Positions 7,823 to 17,480 of a stretch of 64,000 nt of DNA are shown here, piece by piece. Source of the DNA: JBJXFE01 sp046153875 (lineage in GTDB: Bacteria > Planctomycetota > Phycisphaerae > Phycisphaerales > UBA1924); the NCBI GenBank assembly GCA_046153875.1, contig JBJXFE010000063.1, forward strand, positions 1-64,000, given 5' to 3'. Position 1 is the stretch's first letter. Each line of letters starts with the position of its first letter. Both the position numbers and the translations under genes were made by a program. The notes beneath the pieces are model-generated. The model was not told the origin of the DNA. It made no database searches and saw only the letters and a program-made list of their open reading frames with translations.

Positions 7823-8653
7823 ATGTCCCTGACGCCGACCCGCCGCTCCATCCTTCTGGTTGCCTTGGCCTGCCTCGGCGCGGTCCTCGGGGGGTGCCGG
7901 TTCGCCAAGAAGCTGGACGTGGCGATCGTCGGACCCGAGCTCGGTCGTGGGGCGGCACCCCTGATCGACGTGAGCAACTGGAACGGGTCAGTCAACATCG
8001 TCGTGTCCAACAAGTTCAGGAGGGCGGACGTGCGGGCGAAGGTCCGCCGGACCGCCGGCCGATCGCCTGGGCGGGGCGACCTGGCCGAGGCGTCCGCGGT
8101 CACGGCCGAGTCGGCCACCGAGGGCGGCAAGCCGGTGTTGCGGGTCCGCTCGACGACGCGGATCGCGGACCCCGCCCTGGGCCGTGCCGAGCTGCTGATC
8201 CGCCTGCCAGACTGCTCCGGGGCGACGGTGCGCAATGCCGGCGGCGTGGTCTCGCTCCGCGGCGTGGGCGGGCCGATCATCGTGGAGAACGGCTTCAATA
8301 ACGGGCCGGGCGGGCGCGTCGAGCTCCGCACGGAGCAGGCTCTCACCGAGCCGGTCACGATCACCACGACCGAGGGAACCGTGTACTACCAGGTCGGGCC
8401 GACCTCCTCGGGCCGATTCGAACTGACGGCCGAGGGCGGGCAGGCCGCGTTTGAGGCCCGCGTCGGCGATGTCAAGGCACAGCTTGTCGAGCACGAACGC
8501 TTCGTTGGAACGCTGAACGGCGGCGCGAACCCGGTGATCCTCCGCAGCGGCCGTGGCGTCGTCTTCGCCCGCGTCATCGAAGATCCGCGCGGCTACAAGC
8601 CCTCACGGCGAACCTCGGGGCTGATGCTCTTCCGCGGCGAACCGCCGCGCTGA
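7823..8653 (+). CDS. Predicted lipoprotein, unknown function
   Basis: A 276-residue product. The ATG at 7823 is preceded by GGAGAG and gives a signal peptide ending in the lipobox LGG-C25; an in-frame start at 7742 lacks this. The mature part is rich in short beta strands with repeated V/T-x-V and glycine turns (SGATVRNAGGVVSLRGVGG, TEPVTITTTEGTVYYQV). This recalls the right-handed beta repeats of DUF4097-like putative adhesins, but the match is by eye only. No membrane helix follows the lipobox. It stands alone between a divergent rny and a convergent gene; a terminator hairpin follows at 8711-8733. Confidence 0.78.
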   Translation: MSLTPTRRSILLVALACLGAVLGGCRFAKKLDVAIVGPELGRGAAPLIDVSNWNGSVNIVVSNKFRRADVRAKVRRTAGRSPGRGDLAEASAVTAESATEGGKPVLRVRSTTRIADPALGRAELLIRLPDCSGATVRNAGGVVSLRGVGGPIIVENGFNNGPGGRVELRTEQALTEPVTITTTEGTVYYQVGPTSSGRFELTAEGGQAAFEARVGDVKAQLVEHERFVGTLNGGANPVILRSGRGVVFARVIEDPRGYKPSRRTSGLMLFRGEPPR

Positions 8654-8710
8654 AGTATCCGGCGTTTTGAGCCGTGCTCGGGCCTCGATCGCCGTCGCTC
8701 CGCCAATGAA

Positions 8711-8733
8711 AAGACCCGCGCGACGCGGGTCTT
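8711..8733. terminator. Bidirectional terminator between convergent genes
   Basis: A perfect 10-bp stem (AAGACCCGCG with CGCGGGTCTT) around a 3-nt loop. On the minus strand it continues into TTTTC, a short U-tract that serves the HEAT-like gene. It lies between the stops at 8653 (plus) and 8769 (minus). Confidence 0.8.
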
Positions 8734-8768
8734 ACGGTGATCTTGCGTGTTCGACGCGCTCGCGGGTC

Positions 8769-10964
8769 TCAGTCCCGCTTGCCGAGGATCAGCGGGACGA
8801 TGCTCGTATTGGGTAGGTTGAGCGATCCGACGAGGGCCGCCGCCGCCGTGGCCTCGTCGTCCGAGCCCGTCGCGGCGAGCTCGACCGCGCGGTCGACCTG
8901 GCGCGGCTCGAGCAGGTTGCCGTGACGCTTGGCCGAATCGGCCGTCAACCCCAGCAGCGCGATCCGCTCTGAGCCGGAGGCATTCAGGGCCGAGTCCATC
9001 ACCGCGACCTGGGCCCGCTTCTGGTTGATGCGCGATAGCACGTCGGCGATCGCGAGCTTGGTTGCGCCGGCGGCGGAACCCAGGGCCGTGATGAGCGGCG
9101 GGGCCGCGTCGCCGGCCGCGAGGACCGCGTTCTGCGAGACCGCCAGGTCGCGCAGGGTGCCCAGGCAGCGCCCCGCGTAGTGACGGGCTTCCTCGTCCGT
9201 GATCGGGCCGCCCGACGCCGTGGCGACCAGGTCGGTCACCGCGGCGCCGATCGTGTCCTGCCCGATGCCCTGGGAACGGACGTACACGGCCGGGTCGCTC
9301 TGGAGTTGGCGGCCCAGTTCGACGCTGGTCTGCGCCGGGACGAGCGCGAGGATCGGCGTCGCCAGCAATCCGCGCGACGCCCGCGCCTCGGCGACCAGCG
9401 CCGCCGCGGGCTCGGTGGTGAGCTGCGCCACGATCACGTCGATGCCGGGGGCGTCGGCGATCGGCTGGGCGACTTCGGCAAGCGTCGCGCCGCGCGGCAG
9501 CACCGTGTACCCCTGTTTTTCCAGCAGCGCGCGGAGGACGTTGTAGCTCTCGTTGTCCGTGCTCACGACGACGGCGAAGCGGTCGTCGGCGTCACGGATC
9601 GCGCTGGCCAGGATCGGCACCACGCGGTCTGACCCTTCGAAGGCGGCGGTGGGCTGCGCCGACCCGACGGCCAGGGCCGCCTCGTACTGCACGCGCCGGT
9701 TCGGGTAGCGCAGCGCCTCGAGCAGCGGGCGGCGGTCGTCCAGGCCTGTCCAGAGGGTCGCGCCCCCGGCGGTCTTCTCGATGGCGGCGATCGCGCGGCG
9801 CGCCAGGCGCGTATCGGTGTCGTCGATCGCGCGGGCCAGAACCGCCTGGCTCGGGCGCGCCCCGGCGGCCACCGCGTAATACATCGCGTCGCGTCGCGAC
9901 GCGGCGTAGAGCGGGTTGTCGTACTCCGCGGGCGTGTCGATCTCACGGGAGAAGTTCGACGCCAGCCACACCACCAGCGCCGTCTCGTTGCCCTCCGGGC
10001 GGAGGGTGAGCGACCGCTCCGTGGCCTGCATCGCCATCGCCTCGTGGAAGACCTCGGTGCGGATCGCCGTGGCGAACAGCCCCGTGTCGGGCTTGTACGT
10101 CCAGAAGAGCTGGTGCTCTTCGCCCGGGAAGCTCGTCAAGTCGGCCCGCTCGTCGTAATACCCGATCGCGAGCACGGCGTACTCATCCGCCGCGTCGCCC
10201 GGCACGCCGCCCAGCAGGTCGAGGGCCCGCAGGCACGCCTCTCGGACCGGAGCCGACGCCGTGGACTTCGAGAGTTCCGCCAGCACCGGGGCCGCCGTGC
10301 GGTACCGGCTGCGACCGAGCACCTCGATCACGAGCGTCTGGCTCGCCGGGTCGAGCTCGGGCAGCGCCGCGCACAGCGGTGCGATCGCCTGGCGGTTCAT
10401 GTCCGTCAACAGCCGCCCCACGCTCGACGACAGCGCCGGATCTTCGTGCTGGATCAGCGCCGAGAGAAGTTGAGGCACGGCATACTCGCCGGCGGCTACG
10501 AGCCCCTCGCGGCCCTGGAGCTGCGGCCGCGCCGTGCCCCGGAGCAGCGCGATGTTCGCCTTGATCTCGGCAGGGTCGCGGACGCGCTCGAGACGGCCCC
10601 GGCGGTAGTGATCCTGGAGCTTGGCCGCGAACTTCTCGAGCTCGGGCTTCTGAAGCGCCCGCGGCATCACGTTCTCGAACCGGGCGAGCTCGCCCGACAT
10701 TTCGAGCAAGTCCACGAACTTCCGCGGGGGGATGTTCGCGTCCATGAGCTGCTGGGCGTACGACGCGGCCACGTCCGGGCGGTCGATCAGCGTGTAATGA
10801 ATGAAGTCGCGCAGGAGCGCCGACCACGCCGTCATCTGCGGGTCGGCCTTCGGGCCGGCCTGCTGCGCGCTTGCCGCCGACGCGGCGAGCATCAGTGCGG
10901 CCGCGGCGCCGCGGGTCCAGGACGAACAGGTGCGGCGGAGGGGGCGGGTCTCACGGGTGGGCAC
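8769..10964 (-). CDS. Exported HEAT-like repeat protein with an embedded receiver-like domain
   Basis: A 731-residue product. The GTG at 10964 has CAGGAG upstream at about 6-nt spacing. A signal peptide ends near AASA (about residue 33), so the protein is probably exported. Residues about 90-450 and 590-731 consist of Ala/Leu-rich helical pairs of HEAT/PBS-lyase type. Residues about 455-585 look like a CheY-type receiver fold (VVVSTDNESYNVLRALLEKQGYTV, then IDVIVAQL, ILALVP, and a closing helix). The acidic pocket, the phospho-acceptor Asp and the signature Lys are all replaced, so it should not be phosphorylated. It is divergent from a true response regulator at 11315. Function unknown; a scaffold role is inference. 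Confidence 0.85.
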   Translation of the reverse strand: MPTRETRPLRRTCSSWTRGAAAALMLAASAASAQQAGPKADPQMTAWSALLRDFIHYTLIDRPDVAASYAQQLMDANIPPRKFVDLLEMSGELARFENVMPRALQKPELEKFAAKLQDHYRRGRLERVRDPAEIKANIALLRGTARPQLQGREGLVAAGEYAVPQLLSALIQHEDPALSSSVGRLLTDMNRQAIAPLCAALPELDPASQTLVIEVLGRSRYRTAAPVLAELSKSTASAPVREACLRALDLLGGVPGDAADEYAVLAIGYYDERADLTSFPGEEHQLFWTYKPDTGLFATAIRTEVFHEAMAMQATERSLTLRPEGNETALVVWLASNFSREIDTPAEYDNPLYAASRRDAMYYAVAAGARPSQAVLARAIDDTDTRLARRAIAAIEKTAGGATLWTGLDDRRPLLEALRYPNRRVQYEAALAVGSAQPTAAFEGSDRVVPILASAIRDADDRFAVVVSTDNESYNVLRALLEKQGYTVLPRGATLAEVAQPIADAPGIDVIVAQLTTEPAAALVAEARASRGLLATPILALVPAQTSVELGRQLQSDPAVYVRSQGIGQDTIGAAVTDLVATASGGPITDEEARHYAGRCLGTLRDLAVSQNAVLAAGDAAPPLITALGSAAGATKLAIADVLSRINQKRAQVAVMDSALNASGSERIALLGLTADSAKRHGNLLEPRQVDRAVELAATGSDDEATAAAALVGSLNLPNTSIVPLILGKRD

Positions 10965-11314
10965 GGGGGACTCCTGGGGTGGGGGTCGGGAGCGCGTGGA
11001 GGGCCCCGGGTGCGTCGGTCCGTTCCGACACCCCCGGGCGACGGTCCATGCGCTCGGATCGGCCTCCGGTTCCCTCCGTGGTCCGGCCAGACCCGCCTGC
11101 TACTGAGCGGCAATCTAAGGCCGGAGCCCCGGGGTGTCAATCCGAATCCCCCGGGGGGGACGTGAACCCACCCCGAACCCGTCCCCGGCGAGTCCTAAAA
11201 CCCAAACCTGCGCGTCAAGTCCGGTGGGATCGTCAAGGCCCGCCCCGTCCGGGCCGATGGACACGACGTACCCGCTTCCCGATCCCGGGAAGGGGCGTGC
11301 CGCGAGGTGAGACG
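10965..11314. other. Divergent intergenic region (HEAT-like gene / response regulator)
   Basis: About 350 nt, GC-rich with runs of C and G. It holds RBS sequences at each end (CAGGAG for the minus gene, GAGGTGAG at 11304-11311 for the plus gene). I see no convincing sigma70 box or strong palindrome. Confidence 0.5.
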
Positions 11315-11902
11315 ATGCCGTTCGAAAAAGACGTCCTCACGACCGGCGAGGTGGCGAAGATCTGCAACGTCGCCCCGCGCACCGTCTCCAAGTGGTTCGA
11401 TTCGGGCGCCCTCAAGGGCTACCGCATCCCCGGCTCCAAGGACCGGCGAATCCCCGTCGGTGAACTGGTCAAGTTCATGCGGGCCCACGGTATCCCGATG
11501 GACGGGATCAGCTCCGGGCGTACCCGCGTCCTGATCGTCGACGACGACGCCGAGATCGTCGGCACCCTCCAGAAGGTCCTGACCGAGCAGACCAACTACG
11601 AGGTCCACGCGGCCACGTCCGCGTTCCAGGCCGGCATGGAGTGCGAGCGGTACAAGCCGCATGTCGTGCTCCTCGACCTCCACCTGGGCGAGCAGCAGAC
11701 CAACGACGCCCGCGCCCTGGCGAAGCTCGTCCGTGACAACGAGAGCCTCCAGATGACCCACCTGATCGCCATGAGCGGCAAGCTCACGGACGGGCAGGCC
11801 GCGGGCATCAAGGGCATGGGCTTCGACGGCTTCCTCAAGAAGCCCTTCCAGGTGCGGCAGGTGGTCGAGGCGATCGAGGCGGCCACGAACCTGGTCCGCT
11901 GA
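11315..11902 (+). CDS. Response regulator with N-terminal MerR/excisionase-like HTH
   Basis: A 195-residue product. The ATG at 11315 follows GAGGTGAG. Residues 7-58 form a winged helix-turn-helix of excisionase/MerR type (LTTGEVAKICNVAPRTVSKWF, then a GYRIPGSKDRRIP wing). Residues 70-193 form a complete receiver: acidic pair D76-D77, phospho-acceptor D121 in LLDLHL, S154 in AMSG, and K176 in KKPF. It is thus probably a DNA-binding two-component regulator, controlled by phosphorylation from a histidine kinase not present in this window. DNA-binding domain first and receiver second is the reverse of the common order. Confidence 0.92.
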   Translation: MPFEKDVLTTGEVAKICNVAPRTVSKWFDSGALKGYRIPGSKDRRIPVGELVKFMRAHGIPMDGISSGRTRVLIVDDDAEIVGTLQKVLTEQTNYEVHAATSAFQAGMECERYKPHVVLLDLHLGEQQTNDARALAKLVRDNESLQMTHLIAMSGKLTDGQAAGIKGMGFDGFLKKPFQVRQVVEAIEAATNLVR

Positions 11903-11916
11903 CCGCGGCCCCGCGA

Positions 11917-14900
11917 TTACTTCAGCAGCGACGCCGTCCACTCCATCGGGTGGAGGGCGTGTACGCCGGCGCCGTCCCTGATCTGGTGCCGGCAGGACGT
12001 GCCCGGGGCGATCACCGCGCCGCCCTGCTTCGCGGCCTCGCGCGCCGCGGGCAGCAGCACCCGCTCCCCAATCCTCATCGAGAGCTCGTAGTGGTCGGCG
12101 GTCATGCCGAACGAACCGGCCATCCCGCAGCAGCCCGAGTCCAGCACGGTGAGCCACCGGCCGGCGATTCGGCGGACGAGATTGGCCGCCGACTCCGCGC
12201 CCCAGAGCGCCTTCTGGTGGCAGTGACCATGGAACACGCACGGCGCGGGCTCGGCGAAGTCGGGGGAGCGGGGGTGCGTGTTCCAGCCGGCGTCGAGGAA
12301 CTGCTCCGGCAGAAACGCCTTGGCGGCCAGGCGACGGCGCAGATCGATCGGCGACCGCATCTTCAGCGATGGCCAGTCGTCCTTAATCGCCGAGAGGCAT
12401 GAGGGCTCGCAGACCAGAATCGCGGCGATCGTCGGGTCTTCGACGGCCGAGCGGAGCCGCTCCATCGTCGCGTCGGCCTCGGCGATGGCCGCCGGGAGCA
12501 ACCCGAGCGAAATCTTCGGGCGGGCGCAGCACCCGGTGTCGGCGAGCTCGACGCGGTAGCCAAAGGCGTTGAGGACCCGCGCCGCGGCCCGGCCGATCCC
12601 GGTCTCGTTGTACATCGCGAAGCAATCGCCGAAGAGCACGACGCGCGGCGACGTGGCGTCCAGCCCGCCGCCCGCGGAGTCCAGGGTCAGCGGCTTCTCG
12701 AAGCGCGGCAGGCTGCGCAGCGGTGACAGGCCGAGTCTCTGATCCAGCCGTCGGCGAACGAACGGCCACGCCGCGACGCGGTTGGCGAGGCCCGGCATCA
12801 TCGATCCGAGCCGGTTGAGCCGTCGCACATCGCCGAAGGAGCGGATAGCGCGCGACGGGCGGGCCGTCCGGTAGCGCTGGGCGGCGTACTCGGCCTTGAG
12901 CCGCGCCACGTCCACGTTGCTCGGGCACTCCGCCTTGCACGCCTTGCACGACAGGCAGAGGTCGAGCGTGGCGATCGTGTCGGGGTCGTCCCAGATCGAC
13001 GCGAGCCCCGCCTCGGCGACGGCGGACCCATCCATCGCGTCCGCGGCCGGCTCCGCGAGTCCGGCCGACTGGAACTGCCCCGTGATCGCCAGGCGCAGCG
13101 CGTTGCCCCGCCCGCGCGTGCTGTGGCGTTCGTCGAGTGTCGCCATGTACGACGGGCACATCGTTCCGCCCGATCGCTTGCGGCAGACCCCCGCGCCGTT
13201 GCACATCTCGACGGCTCCGCGGAGGCCGTGCTGGTCGTCGTAAGTGAAGTAGGTATCCACCGCGGCGAGCGAATCGTGGGACTCGGTGAGCGGGAGGCTC
13301 GCCCCACCCGTCTGAACCGAGCCCGCCGCGCCAGTGGTCGCGCCGTCCACGCGCAGGTGATGGGTGATCGACTCGATCGGCCCGGGCTCGACGATGTTCC
13401 CCGGGTTGAGCAGGCCCCTGGGGTCGAACATCGCCTTGACCTCGCGGAACGCGGCCATGAGCTCGGGGCCGTAGAAGCGTTCGAGGAGAGGCCCGCGAAC
13501 GCGCCCGTCGCCGTGCTCGCCGCTCATCACGCCGCCCAGTGATCGGGCCAGCTCGGCGACTTCGACGGCGATCTCGCGCAGCCGCACGCGGTCGTCGTCG
13601 TCGCGGATGTCCAGGTACGGGCGCACGTGCAGGACGCCCACGGAGGCGTGGGCCCAGAACGCGGCGCGCGTCCCGTGGCGCTGCACGATCGCCCGGAACT
13701 CGCGGACGAACTCGGGCAGCCGCTCGGGCGGCACGGCGTTGTCCTCGACGAACGTGATCGGCTTGCGGTCGCCGGGCGTGCCGTGGAGCAGCGGCTCTCC
13801 GGCCTTGCGCAGCTTCCAGGCCCGGACCGCCTCGGCCGCGTTGCAGACCTTGACGCGGGCCCACGGCGAGACGCGCTCGATCGTTTCCATCAGCGCGCCA
13901 ATGCGTTCGGCCAGCTCGCGCGGGTCGGCGGGCGCGAAATACTCGACATACAGCACCGCCTTGAGCGCGTCGGGGCCTCCCTCGGGCGCGGGCATCACGT
14001 CCAGGTTGTGGCGGTGCTCGGCGTTGGCCCGCGCGAGATCCAGCACCGCGTCGTCGATCAGCTCGACCGCGCTGGGGTGGGTCTTGAGGATTTCGCCCAC
14101 GGCCTCGACCGCGCCGTCGAGCGAGTTGAAACCGACGATCGCCAGCCCCTTGGCACGCGGCACCGCGTGGAGGCGCAGCATCCCGCCCAGCACGACCGCG
14201 AGAGTCCCTTCGCTGCCGCAGACCAGGTGCGACAGGTTGATCGCGTCGAGGATCGCGTCGGCGTCGGCCCGCGGGCCGGCCGAGTCCATCTGCTGCAGGA
14301 TCAGGTCGAGGTTGTAGCCCGCGTTGCGCCGGACCGTCTTCGGGAACCGGGCGCGGATGAGCGCCTCGTTCGCTTTCACCACCCGCGCGACGCGGTGCGT
14401 GAGCCCGCGCAGGAACGGGTCGCGGGACGCCGCGCCCGTTTCGAGCTTCACCCGCTGGGGCTCGCCTCCGGCGATCACCAGCGCGTCCACGCCGAGCAGG
14501 TTCTCCGATGTGCGCCCGAACAGGATCGAGCGGGCCCCGGCCGCGTTGTTCCCGATGCACCCGCCGATCGTGGCCTGGCGCGTCGTCGCCGGGTCGGGCG
14601 CGAAGAAGAGCCCATGCCGGGCCAGGTCGTCGTTGAGGTCATCGACGGTGAGCCCGGCGTCCACCTCGCACGATTTCCCCGGCGGATCGACGGCGCGCAC
14701 GTCCCGGCAATGGGCCGAGAAATCAAGGACCACCGCCCGGTTGGTGCATTGCCCCGCCAGGCTTGTTCCGCCGCCGCGCGGCAGGATCGGCAGCTCGCGC
14801 GAAACGCAGAACTCGACGGTGCGGATCGCGTCGTCGATGGACGCCGGGATGACCACGCCGATCGGCTCCACCTGGTAGAGCGAGGCGTCGGTCGCGTACA

Positions 14901-15054
14901 GCATCCGGTCGTGGAGCCCGAAGCGAACTTCGCCCTCCACCACCGCCGTCAGTTCACGGGCGATCCGGTCGCGTTCGGTCGCGGTCAGTGGTCCGCGGGG
15001 GCCGCTCGACCGGTCGGTGCGTTCCGGGGGTTCGATGACGGGGAGCTGGGCCAT
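11917..15054 (-). CDS. ydiJ: FAD-linked oxidase / 4Fe-4S / CCG fusion, D-2-hydroxyacid (D-2-hydroxyglutarate-type) dehydrogenase
   Basis: A 1045-residue protein with the length and layout of E. coli YdiJ (about 1018). The ATG at 15054 is chosen because upstream in-frame codons to 15222 encode an unlikely Arg/Ser-rich extension and overlap the divergent gene's promoter region. Order: PCMH-type FAD-binding domain with PRGGGTSLAGQ (92-102); FAD-linked oxidase C-terminal domain with the GEHGDGR motif; an Fe-S cysteine cluster near 617 (CNGAGVC...MCPS); a 4Fe-4S motif CLSCKACKAECP near 698; and two cysteine-rich CCG-like regions, the last with SGCCGMAG near 970. It should oxidise a D-2-hydroxyacid and pass electrons through the Fe-S centres to a membrane carrier. 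The substrate cannot be told from sequence. Confidence 0.9.
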   Translation of the reverse strand: MAQLPVIEPPERTDRSSGPRGPLTATERDRIARELTAVVEGEVRFGLHDRMLYATDASLYQVEPIGVVIPASIDDAIRTVEFCVSRELPILPRGGGTSLAGQCTNRAVVLDFSAHCRDVRAVDPPGKSCEVDAGLTVDDLNDDLARHGLFFAPDPATTRQATIGGCIGNNAAGARSILFGRTSENLLGVDALVIAGGEPQRVKLETGAASRDPFLRGLTHRVARVVKANEALIRARFPKTVRRNAGYNLDLILQQMDSAGPRADADAILDAINLSHLVCGSEGTLAVVLGGMLRLHAVPRAKGLAIVGFNSLDGAVEAVGEILKTHPSAVELIDDAVLDLARANAEHRHNLDVMPAPEGGPDALKAVLYVEYFAPADPRELAERIGALMETIERVSPWARVKVCNAAEAVRAWKLRKAGEPLLHGTPGDRKPITFVEDNAVPPERLPEFVREFRAIVQRHGTRAAFWAHASVGVLHVRPYLDIRDDDDRVRLREIAVEVAELARSLGGVMSGEHGDGRVRGPLLERFYGPELMAAFREVKAMFDPRGLLNPGNIVEPGPIESITHHLRVDGATTGAAGSVQTGGASLPLTESHDSLAAVDTYFTYDDQHGLRGAVEMCNGAGVCRKRSGGTMCPSYMATLDERHSTRGRGNALRLAITGQFQSAGLAEPAADAMDGSAVAEAGLASIWDDPDTIATLDLCLSCKACKAECPSNVDVARLKAEYAAQRYRTARPSRAIRSFGDVRRLNRLGSMMPGLANRVAAWPFVRRRLDQRLGLSPLRSLPRFEKPLTLDSAGGGLDATSPRVVLFGDCFAMYNETGIGRAAARVLNAFGYRVELADTGCCARPKISLGLLPAAIAEADATMERLRSAVEDPTIAAILVCEPSCLSAIKDDWPSLKMRSPIDLRRRLAAKAFLPEQFLDAGWNTHPRSPDFAEPAPCVFHGHCHQKALWGAESAANLVRRIAGRWLTVLDSGCCGMAGSFGMTADHYELSMRIGERVLLPAAREAAKQGGAVIAPGTSCRHQIRDGAGVHALHPMEWTASLLK

Positions 15055-15254
15055 GCCGGTGGGGGGACTGTACTGATCGGCCAATTGTGCCGCTGCGGTC
15101 CACGGGCTGTCACCGGCGCGTAACAGCAGCCCGGCGGGTGAACCGGTCGATGCTGTGAATGCTCCAACTCTCCGTACAGTCGCCGGGCGGTCGGAGGGGT
15201 CGTGCCCTTCGCCCCGGAGCATGGCCAGTCGTCGCCCCGATCAAGGAGTCACCC

Positions 15255-17444
15255 GTGAACCGTTCCCTCTCGCGCACGAGCATCCGGTCGCTTGTCCTTC
15301 TCGCGGGCGTCGCGCTCCTGACCCCGGTCACAGGCCTTGCGGGAGCCTTGGCGTTCGATGGCCCGGATGATCGCCTGCCGATCACCGGGATCACGCTCTA
15401 CCGCTCCGGCGTCGGCACCTTCGAGCGCCGCGGCCTGGTCGAGGGCGACCAGCGGGTCCAGCTCCGGTTCAAGACCGAACAGATCAACGACATCCTCAAA
15501 TCCATGGTCCTTCTGGACCTCGACGGCGGGCGGATCGACGCGGTGAGCTATGGGTCGAAGGAGCCGCTGGAGCGGCGGCTGGCCAGCTTCGGCGTGGACA
15601 TCTCCGATGACCCATCGGCGGGCAAGCTGCTCGGCCGGCTCCGCGGGACGCCGGTGAAGCTCGTGACGGGCGAGGGGGATGTTTCGGGCACGATCATGAA
15701 CGTCGAGAGCCGTCCGACGATCATCGGCGGCGGGGCCGATTCACAGCCGGCCAAGCACGACCTGCCGTGGATGAACCTGGTGACGGCTTCGGGCGTGAAA
15801 TCCGTCAACCTGACGACGGTGACGGGGTTCCAGATCCTCGACCCGGTGCTGGCCGAGGAGCTGAGCAAGGCGCTGGCCGCGCTCGCGGAGCACCGCGCCG
15901 ACCGCGTGAAGACCGTGGACGTGGCGTTCCGCGGGCCGGGCGCGCGGCAGATTGTGGTCGCGTACGTCCACGAGATGCCGGTGTGGAAGACCAGCTACCG
16001 CCTCATCCTGCCCGACGCGCCCGAGACGAAGAAAGAGGACAAGAAGCCGTCGGAGGGCGGCCTGCCGACGTTGCAAGGCTGGGCGATCGTCGAGAATACG
16101 ACGGATGAGGACTGGCAGAACGTGCGGCTGTCGCTGGTCTCGGGGCGGCCGGTGAGCTTCCAGATGGACCTGTACGAGCCGCTGCACGTGTACCGCCCGG
16201 AAGTGCCCGTGCCGACGGTGCCGGGGGTGGCGCCGAAGGTGTACCGGGGGGGGTTCGATGAGACGGCCGTTGTGGATCGGCAGGAAGCACTGAAGCGGCC
16301 CGGAGCGCCTGCGCCGTCAGCGCTCGCGATGGAGGGTGACGCGGGGGGCGCGGTTGCGAAGAGCGTTGCTCCGGGACGCGTTGCCGGGCAAGGGTGGTCC
16401 CGCCGTGGAGCTGAACAGAACTCGCTCGGGCTCTCCGCCGACGATCTGTCCCGCTACTCCGCGTCAGCCCAGGCCCAGGCGGGTGAGATCGGCGAGGTCT
16501 TCCAGTACCAGCTCAAAGAGCCCGTGACGGTCGAGCGGCAGCGCTCCGCCATGCTGCCGATCCTGTCGTCTCCCATCGACGGGCGGCGGGTGAGCATCTA
16601 CAACCGGGGCGAGTACGCCGACCACCCGATGCGCGGCGTCGAGCTCAAGAACTCCACCGGGCTCCAGCTCATGCCCGGGCCGATCAGCGTCTTCGACGGG
16701 TCGGCCTACGCCGGCGACGCCCAGGTCGGGCACGTGAGCCTCGGCGACAAGCGGTTGCTGGCCTATTCGGTGGACCTCGACGTGGCGGCCCTGACGGAGG
16801 ACGGTTTCACCGCCACCATCCAGAAGGTCCGCATCATCAACGGCCTGATCGAGCAGACGACCAAGCAGGTGACGTCCACGGCCTACGGCTTCACGAACAA
16901 GGACGCGAAGCGCGGGCGCACGATGCTGGTCGAGCACGAGAAGGCCTCGGGCTGGGACCTTGTCGACCCCGCCAAGCCGCTGGAGCAGACCGGAGACCTG
17001 TACCGCTTCGAGCTGCCGCTCAAGGCCGGGGAGTCGGGCAAGCTCGTGGTGCGGCAGGAGCGCGTCGAGCGGCAGGGGCTGCAGGTTGTCGGATACGACC
17101 TGGGCACGCTGCTGACGTACGTGAAGGACGGGCGCGCGTCGCAGAAGGTGGTGGACGCGGTGCGCGAGGCGGGCCGACTCCAGGGCGTTGCCAACGAGAT
17201 CGAGCGCCGTATCGGGGCGATGGAGCAGGAGCAGCAGGGGATCGCCCAGGACCAGAACCGCATCCGCGAGAACATGCGGACGATCGACCGCAACACGGAC
17301 CTGTACAAGCGGTACGCGACCAAGCTCAACGAGCAGGAGGACCGGCTCGAAAAGCTGAACGGAGATCTGGTCGCGGCGCGCGCGGAACTGGTCAAGGCCC
17401 GCGAGGCGCTGGCCGCCTACCTGCGCGGGCTGAACGTGGAGTGA
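15255..17444 (+). CDS. Exported DUF4139-like protein with C-terminal coiled coil
   Basis: A 729-residue product. The GTG at 15255 has AAGGAG (15243-15248) about 6 nt upstream; the frame to 15159 overlaps the divergent promoter region. A signal peptide spans about 1-33. The early part has the ITLYRSGVGTFERRG start and a NDILKSMVLLDLDGG block, and the middle part has WKTSYRLILP and WAIVENTTDEDWQNVRLSLVSGRPVSF, all typical of DUF4139 proteins. The last 100 or so residues (about 630-729) are a charged coiled coil. The function of the family is not established. Downstream and convergent lie two one-helix microproteins. Confidence 0.82.
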   Translation: MNRSLSRTSIRSLVLLAGVALLTPVTGLAGALAFDGPDDRLPITGITLYRSGVGTFERRGLVEGDQRVQLRFKTEQINDILKSMVLLDLDGGRIDAVSYGSKEPLERRLASFGVDISDDPSAGKLLGRLRGTPVKLVTGEGDVSGTIMNVESRPTIIGGGADSQPAKHDLPWMNLVTASGVKSVNLTTVTGFQILDPVLAEELSKALAALAEHRADRVKTVDVAFRGPGARQIVVAYVHEMPVWKTSYRLILPDAPETKKEDKKPSEGGLPTLQGWAIVENTTDEDWQNVRLSLVSGRPVSFQMDLYEPLHVYRPEVPVPTVPGVAPKVYRGGFDETAVVDRQEALKRPGAPAPSALAMEGDAGGAVAKSVAPGRVAGQGWSRRGAEQNSLGLSADDLSRYSASAQAQAGEIGEVFQYQLKEPVTVERQRSAMLPILSSPIDGRRVSIYNRGEYADHPMRGVELKNSTGLQLMPGPISVFDGSAYAGDAQVGHVSLGDKRLLAYSVDLDVAALTEDGFTATIQKVRIINGLIEQTTKQVTSTAYGFTNKDAKRGRTMLVEHEKASGWDLVDPAKPLEQTGDLYRFELPLKAGESGKLVVRQERVERQGLQVVGYDLGTLLTYVKDGRASQKVVDAVREAGRLQGVANEIERRIGAMEQEQQGIAQDQNRIRENMRTIDRNTDLYKRYATKLNEQEDRLEKLNGDLVAARAELVKAREALAAYLRGLNVE

Positions 17445-17480
17445 TGCCCGGCGTCGAGGCGACGGGCGCGCGGATGAGTC

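Noticed and set aside
17446..17470. GC-rich imperfect hairpin after the DUF4139-like gene
   Set aside because: Bulged stem without T-tract; not distinguishable from chance in this base composition.
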